This document shows, in pieces, positions 8,211 through 17,700 of a stretch of DNA of 63,825 bases. The DNA is from Chryseobacterium hagamense (lineage in GTDB: Bacteria; Bacteroidota; Bacteroidia; Flavobacteriales; Weeksellaceae). The notes under the pieces are model-generated. The model was not told the DNA's origin and did no database searches. It worked only from the letters and a program-made list of their open reading frames with translations. The stretch lies in NCBI RefSeq assembly GCF_007991455.1, contig NZ_BJYJ01000022.1, positions 1-63,825 on the forward strand, read 5' to 3'. Each line of letters starts with the position of its first letter. Positions within the stretch are counted from its first letter, which is position 1. The position numbers were made by a program, and so were the translations under genes.

Positions 8211-9794
8211 ATGAACATAAAATTTTTAATGCCCTGCCTGCTGATTTCAGCCATGGCGTTCTCCCAGGCTTCCGTTTCGGGATATGTATATGAAGACGGT
8301 AACAAAAACCAGAAAAAAGAAAACCGCGAAAAAGGAATTGAAGGCATAGCCGTTTCCAATGGCGCCCAGGTGGTCCTTACCGATAAAAACGGGAGGTACA
8401 GCCTGCCGGTTCAGGACGGGCAGACCATCTTCGTGATCAAACCTTCCGGGTACATGACGCCTGTGAACGGGAATAACCTTCCTCAATACTACTACCAGTA
8501 TAAACCGAAGGGGTCGCCGGCCGATTTGAAATACAAAGGTTCGGCGCCTACCGGGGAACTTCCGAAAGAAATTAATTTTGCCCTGAACAGGCAGAACGAA
8601 AGCAAGAATTTCGACATCCTGGTCTTCGGCGATCCGCAGCCTTATACCGAAAAGCAGCTCGATTATTTCAGGAGAGCCATCGTGAACGAGGTGAAAAATA
8701 CAAAGAAAAATGCCGTATTGGGAATCAGCCTCGGGGATCTGGTTGGGGATAACCTGAGCCTTCAGAAACCTTATGCGGATGTAATGAAAGAAATCGGGCT
8801 GCCCTGGTACAATGTGATGGGAAACCATGATATGAATTACGAAGCTAAGGAAGACCGGCTTTCCGACGAAACGTTTGAATCCAATTTCGGTCCGGCCAAC
8901 TACTCCTTCAATTACGGAAACGTTCATTTTATGGTACTGGATGATATCCTGTACCCCGATCCGAGAGATAACAAAGGCTATTGGGGCGGTTTCCGCGAAG
9001 ACCAGCTGCAGTTTATAGAAAACGACCTGAAACTGGTGGATAAAAACAAACTGATTGTCGTTTCCTTCCATATTCCGCTGGACCATAAAAACGAAGACAA
9101 TTTCAGAAACTCAGACCGTCAGAAGTTGTTCGATAACCTGGCCCCTTTTAAGAATGCTTTGCTGTTATCGGCACACACCCACATCCAGCAGCAGCTGTTC
9201 TACGGCAAAGAAGCAGGGTGGAACGGTTCCAAAGACCTTCATGAGTACAATGCCGGGACTACGTGCGGCGACTGGTGGTCCGGAACTTCGGATGACCTTG
9301 GGCTGCCGACTTCTACCATGCGCGACGGTACGGCCAAAGGATATTCGTTCATCAGTTTCAGCGACAGCGATTACAAAATGAAATACAAAACTGCCGGCAA
9401 GCCGGAAGATTATCAAATTAACCTGTACGTTCCCAAAGTCGTTCCTTTCCCTTCAAAAACCTCTGCCAAAGTCCTGGCCAACTTCTTCATGGGGAGCAAA
9501 AAAGACAAGGTGGAATACAGGATAGACGGTGGGAAATGGGAAGACATGCAGTACGATGAAACGGTAGACCCGAACTTTGCGATGTCGGTTTTCAAATGGG
9601 ACACGACACAGACCATGCTGGCGGGCAGAAGACCTTCCAATCCGGAAATGTCCAAACACATCTGGATAGGAGAGTTTCCGAAAAAGCTTTCCCTCGGAAA
9701 ACATAAGGTTGAGGTAAAAGCAACGGATATGTACGGAAACGAATTTTCTGCAACAGAAGAATTCGATGTCCGGGATCAGATCATAATCCCTTAA
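8211..9794 (+). CDS. Secreted calcineurin-like metallophosphoesterase, three-domain type
   Basis: A 527-residue exported phosphoesterase. A signal peptide (residues 1-18, MAFSQ) precedes an Ig/SdrD-like N-terminal domain (about 20-125; SVSGYVYEDGNKNQ, DKNGRYSLPV), the metallophosphatase core (134-330) and a C-terminal beta domain. Metal-ligand motifs are visible: GDPQ with D141, GDLVGD with D176, GNHD with N205 and H206, H287 in SFHIP, and AHTH with H322 and H324. This is the layout of families with MetallophosN and MetallophosC domains. It follows SusC/SusD on the same strand but 309 bases away, so co-regulation is plausible rather than shown. It probably acts in the periplasm on a phosphoester delivered or released there. 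Confidence 0.88.
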   Translation: MNIKFLMPCLLISAMAFSQASVSGYVYEDGNKNQKKENREKGIEGIAVSNGAQVVLTDKNGRYSLPVQDGQTIFVIKPSGYMTPVNGNNLPQYYYQYKPKGSPADLKYKGSAPTGELPKEINFALNRQNESKNFDILVFGDPQPYTEKQLDYFRRAIVNEVKNTKKNAVLGISLGDLVGDNLSLQKPYADVMKEIGLPWYNVMGNHDMNYEAKEDRLSDETFESNFGPANYSFNYGNVHFMVLDDILYPDPRDNKGYWGGFREDQLQFIENDLKLVDKNKLIVVSFHIPLDHKNEDNFRNSDRQKLFDNLAPFKNALLLSAHTHIQQQLFYGKEAGWNGSKDLHEYNAGTTCGDWWSGTSDDLGLPTSTMRDGTAKGYSFISFSDSDYKMKYKTAGKPEDYQINLYVPKVVPFPSKTSAKVLANFFMGSKKDKVEYRIDGGKWEDMQYDETVDPNFAMSVFKWDTTQTMLAGRRPSNPEMSKHIWIGEFPKKLSLGKHKVEVKATDMYGNEFSATEEFDVRDQIIIP

Positions 9795-9821
9795 CTTTCA
9801 TTTACTACTATACTTTCAAGG

Positions 9822-9856
9822 AAACCGGCCCGCTTTTGGGTCGGTTTTAATTTTTA
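9822..9856 (+). terminator. Rho-independent terminator
   Basis: AACCGGCCC pairs with GGGTCGGTT (one G-T pair) around GCTTTT, followed by T-rich sequence. It ends the SusCD-phosphoesterase region. Confidence 0.75.
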
Positions 9857-10016
9857 ATAATTAACCGGAACAATCGTTCACCGCAACAAACCTTCAAGGT
9901 TTAGAATAGAACGCGTTTGTGTCGTTTTAATCTCAACTTCAACCTCAAAAGTTACAGATTTATTATATCAATCGTCACCATATCGTTGGGAACACGAATT
10001 TCCGGATCATCTTTTG

Positions 10017-10024
10017 TAAATTTG
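10017..10024 (+). promoter_or_regulatory. Putative -7 box for the SDR gene
   Basis: TAAATTTG fits TAnnTTTG and lies 28 bases before the chosen ATG at 10052, within the longer reading frame, supporting the shorter start. The nearest TTG (9986-9988) is farther than usual. Confidence 0.5.
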
Positions 10025-10051
10025 CGGACACGAATAAAAAATTCTAAAAAA

Positions 10052-10765
10052 ATGAATATAAACGGAAAAAATGCCGTCGTAACGGGAGGCGGAAGAGGAC
10101 TGGGAAAAGCAGTGGCTTTAGCGCTGGCTGCCGAAGGGGTACACGTGGCCATCACGGGAAGAAATGAAGAAAACCTTAAAATGACGGTTGAAGAGATTAA
10201 AAAGTTCGGGGTAAATGCAACCTATGCCGTCTTTTCCGTAGACAATGAAATCCAGGTAAAGGCAGGAATCGAGCTGGTGGCAGAACAGATGGGCGGCATC
10301 GATATCCTTATCAACAATGCGGGCATCGGCGACTTCGGATCCATCGAAGAAATGCCTTCCGAAACCTGGGAGCAGGTGATCAGGACCAATCTTTTCGGAG
10401 TCTATTACGCAGCCAAAGCGGCTTATCCGTTCCTGAAGGCCAAAGGAGAAGGGGATGTAATTAACGTGGCCTCAACAGCCGGTCTGAAGGGCGGCCCGAA
10501 CATGTCAGCTTACGCAGCCTCCAAAGCAGCGGTGGTTTCCCTGTCGCAATCCATGATGGCGGAGTGGAGAAAACAGAACATCCGCGTGATCACCTTGACC
10601 CCGAGCACCATCGCTTCCGATATGTCCATCCAGGGCGGCCTGACCGATGGGAATCCTGAAAAAGTCCTGCAGCCGGAAGATTTTGCCGAGTGGGTACGGG
10701 ATATCCTGAAAATGAACAGACGTGCTTTGATCGCCAACGGGTCTATCTTCTCAACGAATCCGTAA
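10052..10765 (+). CDS. Short-chain dehydrogenase/reductase, FabG-like (3-ketoacyl-ACP reductase family)
   Basis: A 237-residue classical SDR. The start at 10052 (MNINGKNAVVTGGG) gives the standard N-terminus; the longer frame from 9917 adds a non-homologous 45 residues and covers the putative promoter. It shows the cofactor motif GGGRGLGK, the NNAG motif, the catalytic Ser in VASTAG and the YAASK active site. Such proteins reduce or oxidise hydroxyl/keto substrates with NAD(P)H; FabG-like annotation is customary, but the substrate is not set by sequence. It is monocistronic: terminators lie on both sides. Confidence 0.88.
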   Translation: MNINGKNAVVTGGGRGLGKAVALALAAEGVHVAITGRNEENLKMTVEEIKKFGVNATYAVFSVDNEIQVKAGIELVAEQMGGIDILINNAGIGDFGSIEEMPSETWEQVIRTNLFGVYYAAKAAYPFLKAKGEGDVINVASTAGLKGGPNMSAYAASKAAVVSLSQSMMAEWRKQNIRVITLTPSTIASDMSIQGGLTDGNPEKVLQPEDFAEWVRDILKMNRRALIANGSIFSTNP

Positions 10766-10800
10766 GGGTTAAAGTTTAAAATTTCAGGTTCAGGGTTTTG
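10766..10800. repeat. Heptad-periodic intergenic repeat
   Basis: Five in-register 7-mers: GGGTTAA, AGTTTAA, AATTTCA, GGTTCAG, GGTTTTG. One of many 7-nt-periodic elements in this window. Confidence 0.6.
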
Positions 10801-10825
10801 TCTCAGGAACCTGATCGTATATCTA

Positions 10826-10850
10826 AAGCGGGCTCCGGTCCGCTTATTTT
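10826..10850 (+). terminator. Probable terminator of the SDR gene
   Basis: AAGCGGG and TCCGCTT arms around CTCCGG, followed by ATTTT. Confidence 0.6.
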
Positions 10851-11286
10851 ATGGCAGATGATTCGCGAAATACAAAAATTCTGTAAGAACCGATCATTAT
10901 CCATCAGTCATCATTTATTTCGGAGCTGTTTCCGGCTATCCACTCTTACTCCTCGCGCCGCCGCTAAAGCCTCCGCCTGCTGTGGGGTAACCGTTGCTAT
11001 CCGGGCTATGGCCTTGGTGGGTAGATTCGGCATCCGGGCATGAATCAACACGCGTCATATAATGTTCCCATAGATTCCACAGATTTCACGCATGGTGTGG
11101 CCTCGGCTCCGCTCAGTCACCGGATAAGCGTTCCTTAGAATCATGGGATTTAAAAATCAAAGATTTGACTCATCTTTTATTTATATTGTTATATGAATTC
11201 GCGAACCTCTTCGGGGGTTTTAGCTCATCAGGAATTTCAATCTGCAATTTAACCAAGCAATTTTAAAAATTCAATTTTTAAATATT
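10851..11286. other. Gene-free stretch with a degenerate dispersed repeat
   Basis: No credible gene. Bases about 10919-11010 (GGAGCTGTTTCCGGCTATCC to TGCTATCCGGGCTA) resemble a dispersed intergenic element; a related copy lies at about 48060-48140. The frame running through it is GC-shifted and has no start signal or homology I recognise. Confidence 0.5.
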
Positions 11287-11294
11287 TATTTTTG
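11287..11294 (+). promoter_or_regulatory. Putative -7 box of prmA
   Basis: TATTTTTG, 15 bases before the ATG at 11310. The alternative TTG start at 11292 lies within it and is therefore unlikely. Confidence 0.55.
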
Positions 11295-11309
11295 CAGCAA
11301 ATTATTCAC

Positions 11310-12137
11310 ATGCAAAATTATTTAGAATTCGATTTCAGAATTACCCCGCTTCAGCCGTGGAACGAAATCCTGATGGCCGAACTGATCCAGATCGGTTTCG
11401 ACAGTTTCACAGAAGAGCTGGAAGGGATTTTAGGATATATCCAGAAAGACCTTTTTAATGAAGAGGAACTGAAAGCCTTACCGCTTTTTCAGAATGAAGA
11501 AGTAAAAATCGGGTATACCTTCAAAGAAATGCCCAACATCAACTGGAATGAAGAGTGGGAAAAAAACTTCGAGCCGATCAACATCGACGATAAGGTGCTG
11601 ATCCGGGCTGAATTCCACGAATCGGTTCCCGGAATGCACGAGATCGTGATCCAGCCGAAAATGTCTTTCGGGACAGGCCATCACCCTACCACCCACCTGA
11701 TGATCCAGCAGATGATGGATATTGATTTCCAGGATAAAAAAGTGCTGGATATGGGTTGCGGAACTTCCGTCCTGGCCATTTATGCCAAACAGAACGGCGC
11801 CGGGGAAACCAAAGCGATCGACATCGACGAATGGTCGGTGGAAAATTCAAAGGAAAATGCCGCCCGCAACAATGTAGAACTGGATATCGAGCTTGGGACA
11901 GCCGATAATCTCGGAAACGAAAACTACGATATCATTCTGGCCAACATCAACAGGAACATCCTGATTTCCGATATCCCGACCTATGTGACCGTATTGAACG
12001 ACGGAGGAAAGCTTCTGCTCTCCGGATTATGCTTCTTCGATGTGGATGACATCCTGGAAGTCTGCAGAGAAAGCGGGCTGGAGCTTAAAAAGCAGCTGCA
12101 GCGGGAAGAGTGGGTGAGCCTTCTTCTCGAAAAATAA
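11310..12137 (+). CDS. prmA: Ribosomal protein L11 methyltransferase
   Basis: A 275-residue SAM-dependent enzyme that trimethylates ribosomal protein L11. The N-terminal substrate-recognition part (1-60) and linker (NWNEEWEKNFEPI) precede the methyltransferase fold. Diagnostic segments are SFGTGHHPTTHL (119-130), motif I VLDMGCGTSVLA (145-156), the acidic DIDEWSVENS, and the catalytic-loop-like LANINRNIL. The start at 11310 removes a TTG-initiated extension that overlaps the promoter. A secreted SH3 protein follows after 18 bases, perhaps in the same transcript. Length is a little below the 290-odd residues of the enterobacterial enzyme, as usual in Bacteroidota. Confidence 0.93.
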   Translation: MQNYLEFDFRITPLQPWNEILMAELIQIGFDSFTEELEGILGYIQKDLFNEEELKALPLFQNEEVKIGYTFKEMPNINWNEEWEKNFEPINIDDKVLIRAEFHESVPGMHEIVIQPKMSFGTGHHPTTHLMIQQMMDIDFQDKKVLDMGCGTSVLAIYAKQNGAGETKAIDIDEWSVENSKENAARNNVELDIELGTADNLGNENYDIILANINRNILISDIPTYVTVLNDGGKLLLSGLCFFDVDDILEVCRESGLELKKQLQREEWVSLLLEK

Positions 12138-12155
12138 ACACCCCGGAATATTAAT

Positions 12156-13004
12156 ATGAAAACCTTTTTTACCGCTTTACTCCTGCTTACCGTTCAATTC
12201 CTCTTTGCACAGGAAGAAGTGTATGCCGACGGAATTTTTAATTTCGAAGAAAACAAACCGCAGAAAATATTTACCGCCGGTGCAAGGATCCGGCAGTCTC
12301 CTGAAGTTAACGCACAGGTCCTGGATTCTCTGCCGGCCAATCAGGAGGTATTCATCCTCAAAAAAGAAGAGAGGGTACTGAAATTAGGCGAGAGAACGGC
12401 CAACTGGTATAGGGTTTCTTATCAGAAAGGCGACCGGGCTTCCGAAGGTTATGTCTGGGGCGGGAACCTCTGCACAGGCTACCGGAATAAAAACGGCTAT
12501 GATTTCCTATTGGGCCTTGCAAAGACCATCACTAAAAAAGATCCGCAGTTTCCCACGGAAACCATTCAGCAGAACATGGCTGCCGTAAAGATGATGGAAG
12601 GGCCTGCCGTAATCGATGAGGTTTCCTTTGAAACGGGCTCGGGAGAAAGTCTGAGCTATGGAACTTTTACGGTAGAAAGCAACCACAAACTCAAAAATGT
12701 TGAATTTACCTTAAAAGCTGCTGTTTCCGGGGAGGCATGCGGAATTCCCGGGTACGACCAATATATTTTAGTTACCGGTAAAAAACTTATTGCCCTGCCC
12801 CAGCTGATGAGCGTAGGAGATGCCGATGTCTATTACCATCACGAAGAATTTATTTTCCCCAATGATAAAGGCGGGGTCACCAATGCGTTCATTTATAAAA
12901 TGGAGGAAATGGAAAAAGATGAAAAGGACCGTGAAAAAAGGAAAAAAGCTTCGAAAACGTATCTTTGGGACGGAACTGCTTACCGGCTGAAACAAACCCG
13001 TTGA
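12156..13004 (+). CDS. Secreted protein with bacterial SH3 domain
   Basis: A 282-residue exported protein: signal peptide at 1-18 (LLTVQFLFAQ), then an SH3b-like domain at about 38-108 with AGARIRQSPEVNAQVLDSLP, NWYRVSYQ and GYVWGGNL. SH3b domains usually bind peptidoglycan or peptides in the periplasm. The C-terminal half is beta-rich and ends in a charged, Lys/Glu-rich helix (about 245-270). No catalytic residues are recognised. It lies 18 bases after prmA and 15 before a GNAT gene, so the three may be one operon. The biological role is not known to me. Confidence 0.75.
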   Translation: MKTFFTALLLLTVQFLFAQEEVYADGIFNFEENKPQKIFTAGARIRQSPEVNAQVLDSLPANQEVFILKKEERVLKLGERTANWYRVSYQKGDRASEGYVWGGNLCTGYRNKNGYDFLLGLAKTITKKDPQFPTETIQQNMAAVKMMEGPAVIDEVSFETGSGESLSYGTFTVESNHKLKNVEFTLKAAVSGEACGIPGYDQYILVTGKKLIALPQLMSVGDADVYYHHEEFIFPNDKGGVTNAFIYKMEEMEKDEKDREKRKKASKTYLWDGTAYRLKQTR

Positions 13005-13019
13005 TTCCAGACAGGACTA

Positions 13020-13580
13020 ATGAAAAAGAATACAAACCACCACGATGAAAATCTTTTCCCGGTTCTGACTACCGAAAGACTGCTGCTGCGGAGATTTCAG
13101 CAGGATGATATTGAATCCGTATACAGAGGCCTGTCGCATCCGGAGGTGATCAGGTATTATGGGGTAAGCTACGGCAGTCCGGAAGCCACTCAGGAGCAGA
13201 TGGACTGGTTTGAGATGATTGAGAAAGAAGAGAAGGGTCTCTGGTGGGCCGTTTGTAACCGGCAGGACCAGGCTTTTCTTGGGGCCGTCGGGTTCAACAA
13301 CTGGACGAAAGAGTACCGGAAAATCGAAATGGGCTACTGGCTGCTGCCCGAATACTGGGGCTCCGGAATTATCGGGGAAGCCGGACAGGCCGCCTGTAAA
13401 TATGCTTTTCAAAAAATGGAGATCCACCGGATTGAAGCCGTCGTAGAAACGGAAAATGGCAACAGCAAAAAAGTAATGGCCCGACTGGGTTTTGAGCTGG
13501 AAGGCGTCATGAGAGACTGTGAAATAAAAGACGGAAAATTCATCAGCCTGGAAATGTACGCAAGGCTGAACCGGATTTAA
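13020..13580 (+). CDS. GNAT N-acetyltransferase, RimJ/RimL-like
   Basis: A 186-residue cytoplasmic acetyltransferase. LTTERLLLRRFQQDD opens the fold as in the RimJ/RimL (Acetyltransf_3) group; IEMGYWLLPEYWGSGI carries the acetyl-CoA binding region, followed by HRIEAVVETENGNSKKVMAR and LGFELEGVMRD, the classic C-terminal hallmark. These enzymes acetylate N-termini of ribosomal proteins or small amines; the substrate is unknown here. It begins 15 bases after the SH3-domain gene. Confidence 0.88.
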   Translation: MKKNTNHHDENLFPVLTTERLLLRRFQQDDIESVYRGLSHPEVIRYYGVSYGSPEATQEQMDWFEMIEKEEKGLWWAVCNRQDQAFLGAVGFNNWTKEYRKIEMGYWLLPEYWGSGIIGEAGQAACKYAFQKMEIHRIEAVVETENGNSKKVMARLGFELEGVMRDCEIKDGKFISLEMYARLNRI

Positions 13581-13624
13581 AAATTAATCTTTTATCCGGA
13601 TTTAAAAAACGATAGAGCAGTAAT

Positions 13625-13999
13625 ATGAAACATTCTATATTTGGAATAATGGAAGAATTTATTCCTGAAAATCCTGAAGAAGCAGATAGGCGTTATTCAG
13701 GTTTCGGGAAAGATCTTTATAGAAAAATCCAGCAAAAATTTCCGGATGTTTTCAGAAATCTGCACTATTATCAAAGAATAGGTATCCGGATCGAAGACAG
13801 CTATGCGGTATATTGTAACCATGAAAATTCATTTTGTATTCAGCTTGATCCGTTATGCGAAAAAATAATATTATGGAATGAAGAAACACAGATCGAAATT
13901 GGTATTGGTCCGATGACGAATATGGAGAAGCTTTACAATTTATTGAAAATGAATTGCTGCACAGGCAATAAACATGTAAATAGCTGTAAGAAAATGTAG
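13625..13999 (+). CDS. Small hypothetical protein with a likely C-terminal frameshift
   Basis: A 124-residue unknown protein (ATG 13625). The first ~95 residues read as a normal soluble domain (KIILWNEETQIEI). After that the reading frame looks unnatural (MNCCTGNKHVNSCKKM). The frame one base earlier reads RNWYWSDDEYGEALQFIENE and then stops at TAA 13969-13971, which looks like a genuine helical C-terminus. A one-base deletion near 13880-13900, or a sequencing error, would explain this. It lies 44 bases after the GNAT gene. No function assigned. Confidence 0.5.
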   Translation: MKHSIFGIMEEFIPENPEEADRRYSGFGKDLYRKIQQKFPDVFRNLHYYQRIGIRIEDSYAVYCNHENSFCIQLDPLCEKIILWNEETQIEIGIGPMTNMEKLYNLLKMNCCTGNKHVNSCKKM

Positions 14000-14149
14000 A
14001 TATCTTGCTGGATTCAAAAATCCGTTAGTTTTATTGTGTATAATTTAATGATTCAGAACCGGTCTTGCTTTTGGGGCCAACTCTGAAAACCGGACTTTTA
14101 AAACCATTAAAAATGAAAACTTCAAAAAAGAAGTGGTCTTGATTGTACA

Positions 14150-14230
14150 GAATCTACGATTTCAAACGGATCAGTTACAAAATTTTGACCGTCCCTGTTT
14201 CAACCGGGGCGGTCCTTCGGCTAAGCTTCC
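14150..14230 (-). pseudogene. Degenerate tRNA-like relic next to tRNA-Arg
   Basis: On the minus strand CCCCGGTTGAAACAGGGACGG resembles an anticodon arm plus the ACGGTCAAA segment also present in the adjacent tRNA-Arg. The acceptor and T arms are not recognisable. Read as a decayed tRNA copy; limits are approximate. Confidence 0.35.
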
Positions 14231-14235
14231 TTAAA

Positions 14236-14267
14236 ACAAAAAACCTCACAACGGAAGTTGTAAGGTT
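14236..14267 (-). terminator. Terminator of the first tRNA cluster
   Basis: On the minus strand AACCTTACAAC and GTTGTGAGGTT (one G-T pair) close a TTCC loop, followed by a T run. It lies six bases after tRNA-Arg. Confidence 0.75.
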
Positions 14268-14272
14268 GAAAG

Positions 14273-14346
14273 TGAGCGCGAAAGGATTCGAACCTTTGAC
14301 CGTCTGCTTAGAAGGCAGATGCTCTATCCAGCTGAGCTACGCACCC
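14273..14346 (-). tRNA. tRNA-Arg (anticodon TCT)
   Basis: A 74-base cloverleaf on the minus strand: GGGTGCG acceptor pairing with CGCGCTC, D arm AGCTCAGCTGGATAGAGC, anticodon loop in GCCTTCTAAGC, T arm with GGTTCGAATCC, discriminator A. No encoded CCA. The gene is identical to the copy at 19782-19855. Confidence 0.95.
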
Positions 14347-14362
14347 TGAAATGTTTTTGAAG

Positions 14363-14437
14363 TCGGGGCGGCAGGATTCGAACCTGCGACCTCCTGGTCC
14401 CAAACCAGGCGCGATGACCGGACTACGCTACGCCCCG
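14363..14437 (-). tRNA. tRNA-Pro (anticodon TGG)
   Basis: A 75-base cloverleaf on the minus strand: CGGGGCG acceptor with CGCCCCG, anticodon stem-loop CCTGGTTTGGGACCAGG, T arm GCAGGTTCGAATCCTGC, discriminator A. Identical to the copy at 19903-19977. It lies 16 bases upstream of tRNA-Arg in the same transcript. Confidence 0.95.
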
Positions 14438-14482
14438 ATTGAGGTCATCTTTTAACAAGAATTACCTTGTTTTTTGTGGGTG

Positions 14483-14490
14483 CAAATATA
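14483..14490 (-). promoter_or_regulatory. -7 box for the Pro-Arg tRNA cluster
   Basis: TATATTTG on the minus strand, 46 bases before tRNA-Pro. The same sequence stands before the second cluster at 20127-20134. No TTG at a standard distance is seen here. Confidence 0.6.
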
Positions 14491-14626
14491 GAATGTTTTT
14501 TTGAATTATAAAAATAAATGTACAAGAATTTTTCGTCAATCTTAAATAAATAAGGCTTTGCCTTACTTACTTCATTCATAATCATTAGCTTAGATAAACT
14601 TATATTTAGGACAATTATTTTTACCG

Positions 14627-14640
14627 TTTTTTTTTTTTTT
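14627..14640. repeat. Homopolymer of 14 T
   Basis: The longest uninterrupted mononucleotide run noticed in the window, about 140 bases before the kinase start. Length variation here could affect kinase transcription, but no promoter element was placed around it. Confidence 0.7.
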
Positions 14641-14780
14641 AATATAAGAAAGCCGGATGCCGGGTTTCCGGAAAATATTTAATCACTTTTTCGTGAAATG
14701 GGGTATATCTTTCTTAAAAAAATATTTTATGTGTGTATTTTCTTTATTATATTTATCACATAATGATTTATGATTAAAAT

Positions 14781-17700
14781 ATGAATAGTTATCCGGTTCC
14801 TGATAATGAAAAAGAGCGGGTTGAAAGAATGCAACTCTTTGATCTTCTGCATCAGTCTGAAGATCCTCAGATGGATATATTTGCAGAAACGGCATGCCTG
14901 ATCTCCGGTTGTCCCGCCGCTTACATTGCGCTTATGGAAAGCAATACCCAGACGATCCAGAGCTGTATCGGTACTTCCATCGGAATTCTGGAGCGCAAAG
15001 ATACGGTCTGCCAGTATTCAATTGCAAGTGGTGAAATAGTGGTCATCGAAGATACTTTGCTGGACGACAGAACCTCCGGCAATCAGCTGGTTTTGGAAAA
15101 CAAAATCCGCTTTTATGCAGGAATGCCGCTGATGGATGAAGGATTTGCGCTTGGGACAATCTGTGTGCTGGATTATCAGCCGAGATCCTTATCCGGAGAC
15201 CAGATAAATACGCTCAAAAAATTAGCCGAAGCAGTGACAAAATTGCTGCTCGCCAAAAAGAAGAATATCCAGGCCGAATATTTTCAGCAGATTTTTGATG
15301 TTTCAAATAACCCGATCTGCGTTTTGAACGATAAGCTGGAGGTGAAGGATATCAATCCTGCCTTTGAAAAAGCTTTTAAGATAAGCAGGGACGAGGTGGC
15401 CGCTGTACCTTTTATGGAGCTTTTGGGAAATCAGTCCGAAGGAGTTCAGGAAAAGATAGAAAGCTTTTCCGTGAATAACGGGGAGCTGATGATTACTACG
15501 TCTTCAAAAACGGACGACACACATAAAGTCATTATCGAGTGGTATATGAAAAGCAACCATAGCCATTCTGAAATTTTTTGCTTCGGAACCAATATGACCC
15601 AGCATATTGAAGAAAAAAGTCAACTGGCAAGTTCTGAACGCCGTTTCAGGCGCTTTTTCGAAAACGCCATCGGCCTGATGAGCATGCACGATATGGAAGG
15701 CAATATTCTTGAAGTGAATAAAAAAGGGAGGGAGATCCTGAATTATTCGGAAGAAGAGGTAGAAGGGCTGAATCTGAAGGATCTGGTTCCTGAAAAAAAC
15801 CATCTGCTTCTACAGGAGTACCTCCGGCAGATCAATGAGAATAAGGAACATCTGGGTACCATGGTGCTGAAGACAAAAGAAGGGGAAGAACTGATCTGGA
15901 TGTACCACAACCGGGTGGAATTTGATAAGGAAGGTAATCCCTATGTATTAAGTACCGCCCTGAATATAACGGAAAGGATGCTGCTGGAAAAAGACCTGCT
16001 CTATACAAAGAAAATACTGGAACAGACCAGTGCTGTGGCTCAGGTCGGGGGATGGGAGGTCAATCTTAAAAATCAGTCCGTATTCTGGTCCGATACCACA
16101 AAAGAGATTCATAAAGTAGCGCCCGGCTATCAGCCTGAATTCCAGGAGGCGTTACATTTTTACCGGGAAGAGGATCAGGCGAAGGTCGGGTTCTTGTTCA
16201 ACAGGGCGATTTCGGAAGGAACCGGCTATGATGAAGAATTCCAGCTGGTGCGGCAGGACGGCGTCATGATCTGGGTGCGGGTGAAAGCCATTCCTGAATT
16301 TGAGAACGGATCCTGTAACAAAGTATTCGGGATTATTCAGGATATCGATGCGTTCAAGAAGCTTTACCTTGAGTTATCGAAAAAAGAAGCCATGCTGCAG
16401 TCTTTTGTCACATATGCTCCGGTTGCGGTTGCGATGTTTGACCGGAACCTCAACTATCTTTCTGCAAGCAGTTGCTGGCGCGAGGAGTTTAATATGAACG
16501 ATATGGAACTTGTCGGCGAGAATATGTTTACCATCTCACCGAACGCTTCCGATGAAATCAAGAGCATTTACCGGGATGCCATCACAGGCAAAGACTATAA
16601 GAATGAGGATTTTACGCTTTCGGTCAGCCATAAGGAAGAACTGCAGCATTATAACCTTGAGGTAAGGCCCTGGTATCTTTCTGATGGAATAGTCGGGGGA
16701 CTCATTGTTTCCGTACAGAATATTACAAATACCATAAAAACCAATAATGAGCTTAGAGAAGCTAAGAAAATGGCCGATATCGCAAGCAAGGCAAAATCCG
16801 AATTCTTAGCCAATATGAGCCATGAAATCCGTACCCCGCTGAACGGGGTTATCGGTTTTTCAGACCTTCTGCTGAAGACGCCGCTTAATGAGACGCAGAA
16901 ACAATATCTGAACTATATCAACGAATCGGGCGAAAACCTACTCACGATCATTAATGACATCCTTGATTTCTCTAAAATCGAATCCGGTAAGATGGACCTC
17001 GTTATTGAGAAATGCAATGTGTATGATCTGGTTAATCAGGTCATCAATGTCATCCTGTATCAGTCGCAGAAGAAAAATATCGAATTGTTGCTGAATATTG
17101 ATCCGGGACTTCCTAAAACTTTAATGATGGATGAATCCAGGCTGAAACAGATCCTGATCAACCTGTTGGGAAATGCCGTAAAGTTTACCGAACAGGGCGA
17201 GATCGAACTCAAGGTAGAAAAGCTGGACATAAGCGGCGAAAAAATTGTACTCCGGTTTGCCGTCCGTGATACAGGGGTCGGAATAGCAGAAGAAAAGCAG
17301 CAGTACATCTTCAATGCCTTCACCCAGGAAAACAGCTCGATCAGTAAAAAATACGGCGGAACAGGTCTTGGGCTTACCATTTCAAATAATATCCTGGGCT
17401 ATATGGGAACCCATCTTCAGTTAGAAAGTACCCCTGGCAGAGGCTCCGTATTCTATTTTGATATTGAAGTTCCCTATGAACTTTCCGAACCAAATGGTGA
17501 TGAAGAACTGAAAATCGAAAAAGCACTGGTCGTAGATGATAATGAAGCCAACAGGATCATCCTTCAGCATATGCTGGCTTATAAGAATATTGAATCGAAA
17601 TTGGCAGCCAACGGGATGGAAGCTTTGCAGATCCTGCTGTCCGGTGAACGTTTCGATATTATCCTGATGGATTATCACATGCCGGTAATTTCAGGATTGG

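Larger units (their letters stand above)
14438..14780. other. Gene-free stretch between tRNA cluster and histidine kinase
   Basis: Holds the tRNA promoter (14483-14490, minus) and a run of 14 T at 14627-14640, followed by a short CCGGA/TCCGG hairpin. No coding frame. Confidence 0.6.

Noticed and set aside
8247..9086. 279-codon open frame on the minus strand
   Set aside because: Lies wholly antisense to the metallophosphoesterase, whose motifs are intact; the antisense product is Phe/Val/Arg-rich without domains, a shadow of a GC-richer gene.
10798..11043. 81-codon plus-strand frame
   Set aside because: Runs through a terminator-like hairpin and the dispersed element; no start signal or recognisable protein.
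14143..14349. 68-codon frame over the tRNA cluster
   Set aside because: It overlaps tRNA-Arg, its terminator and the tRNA relic.
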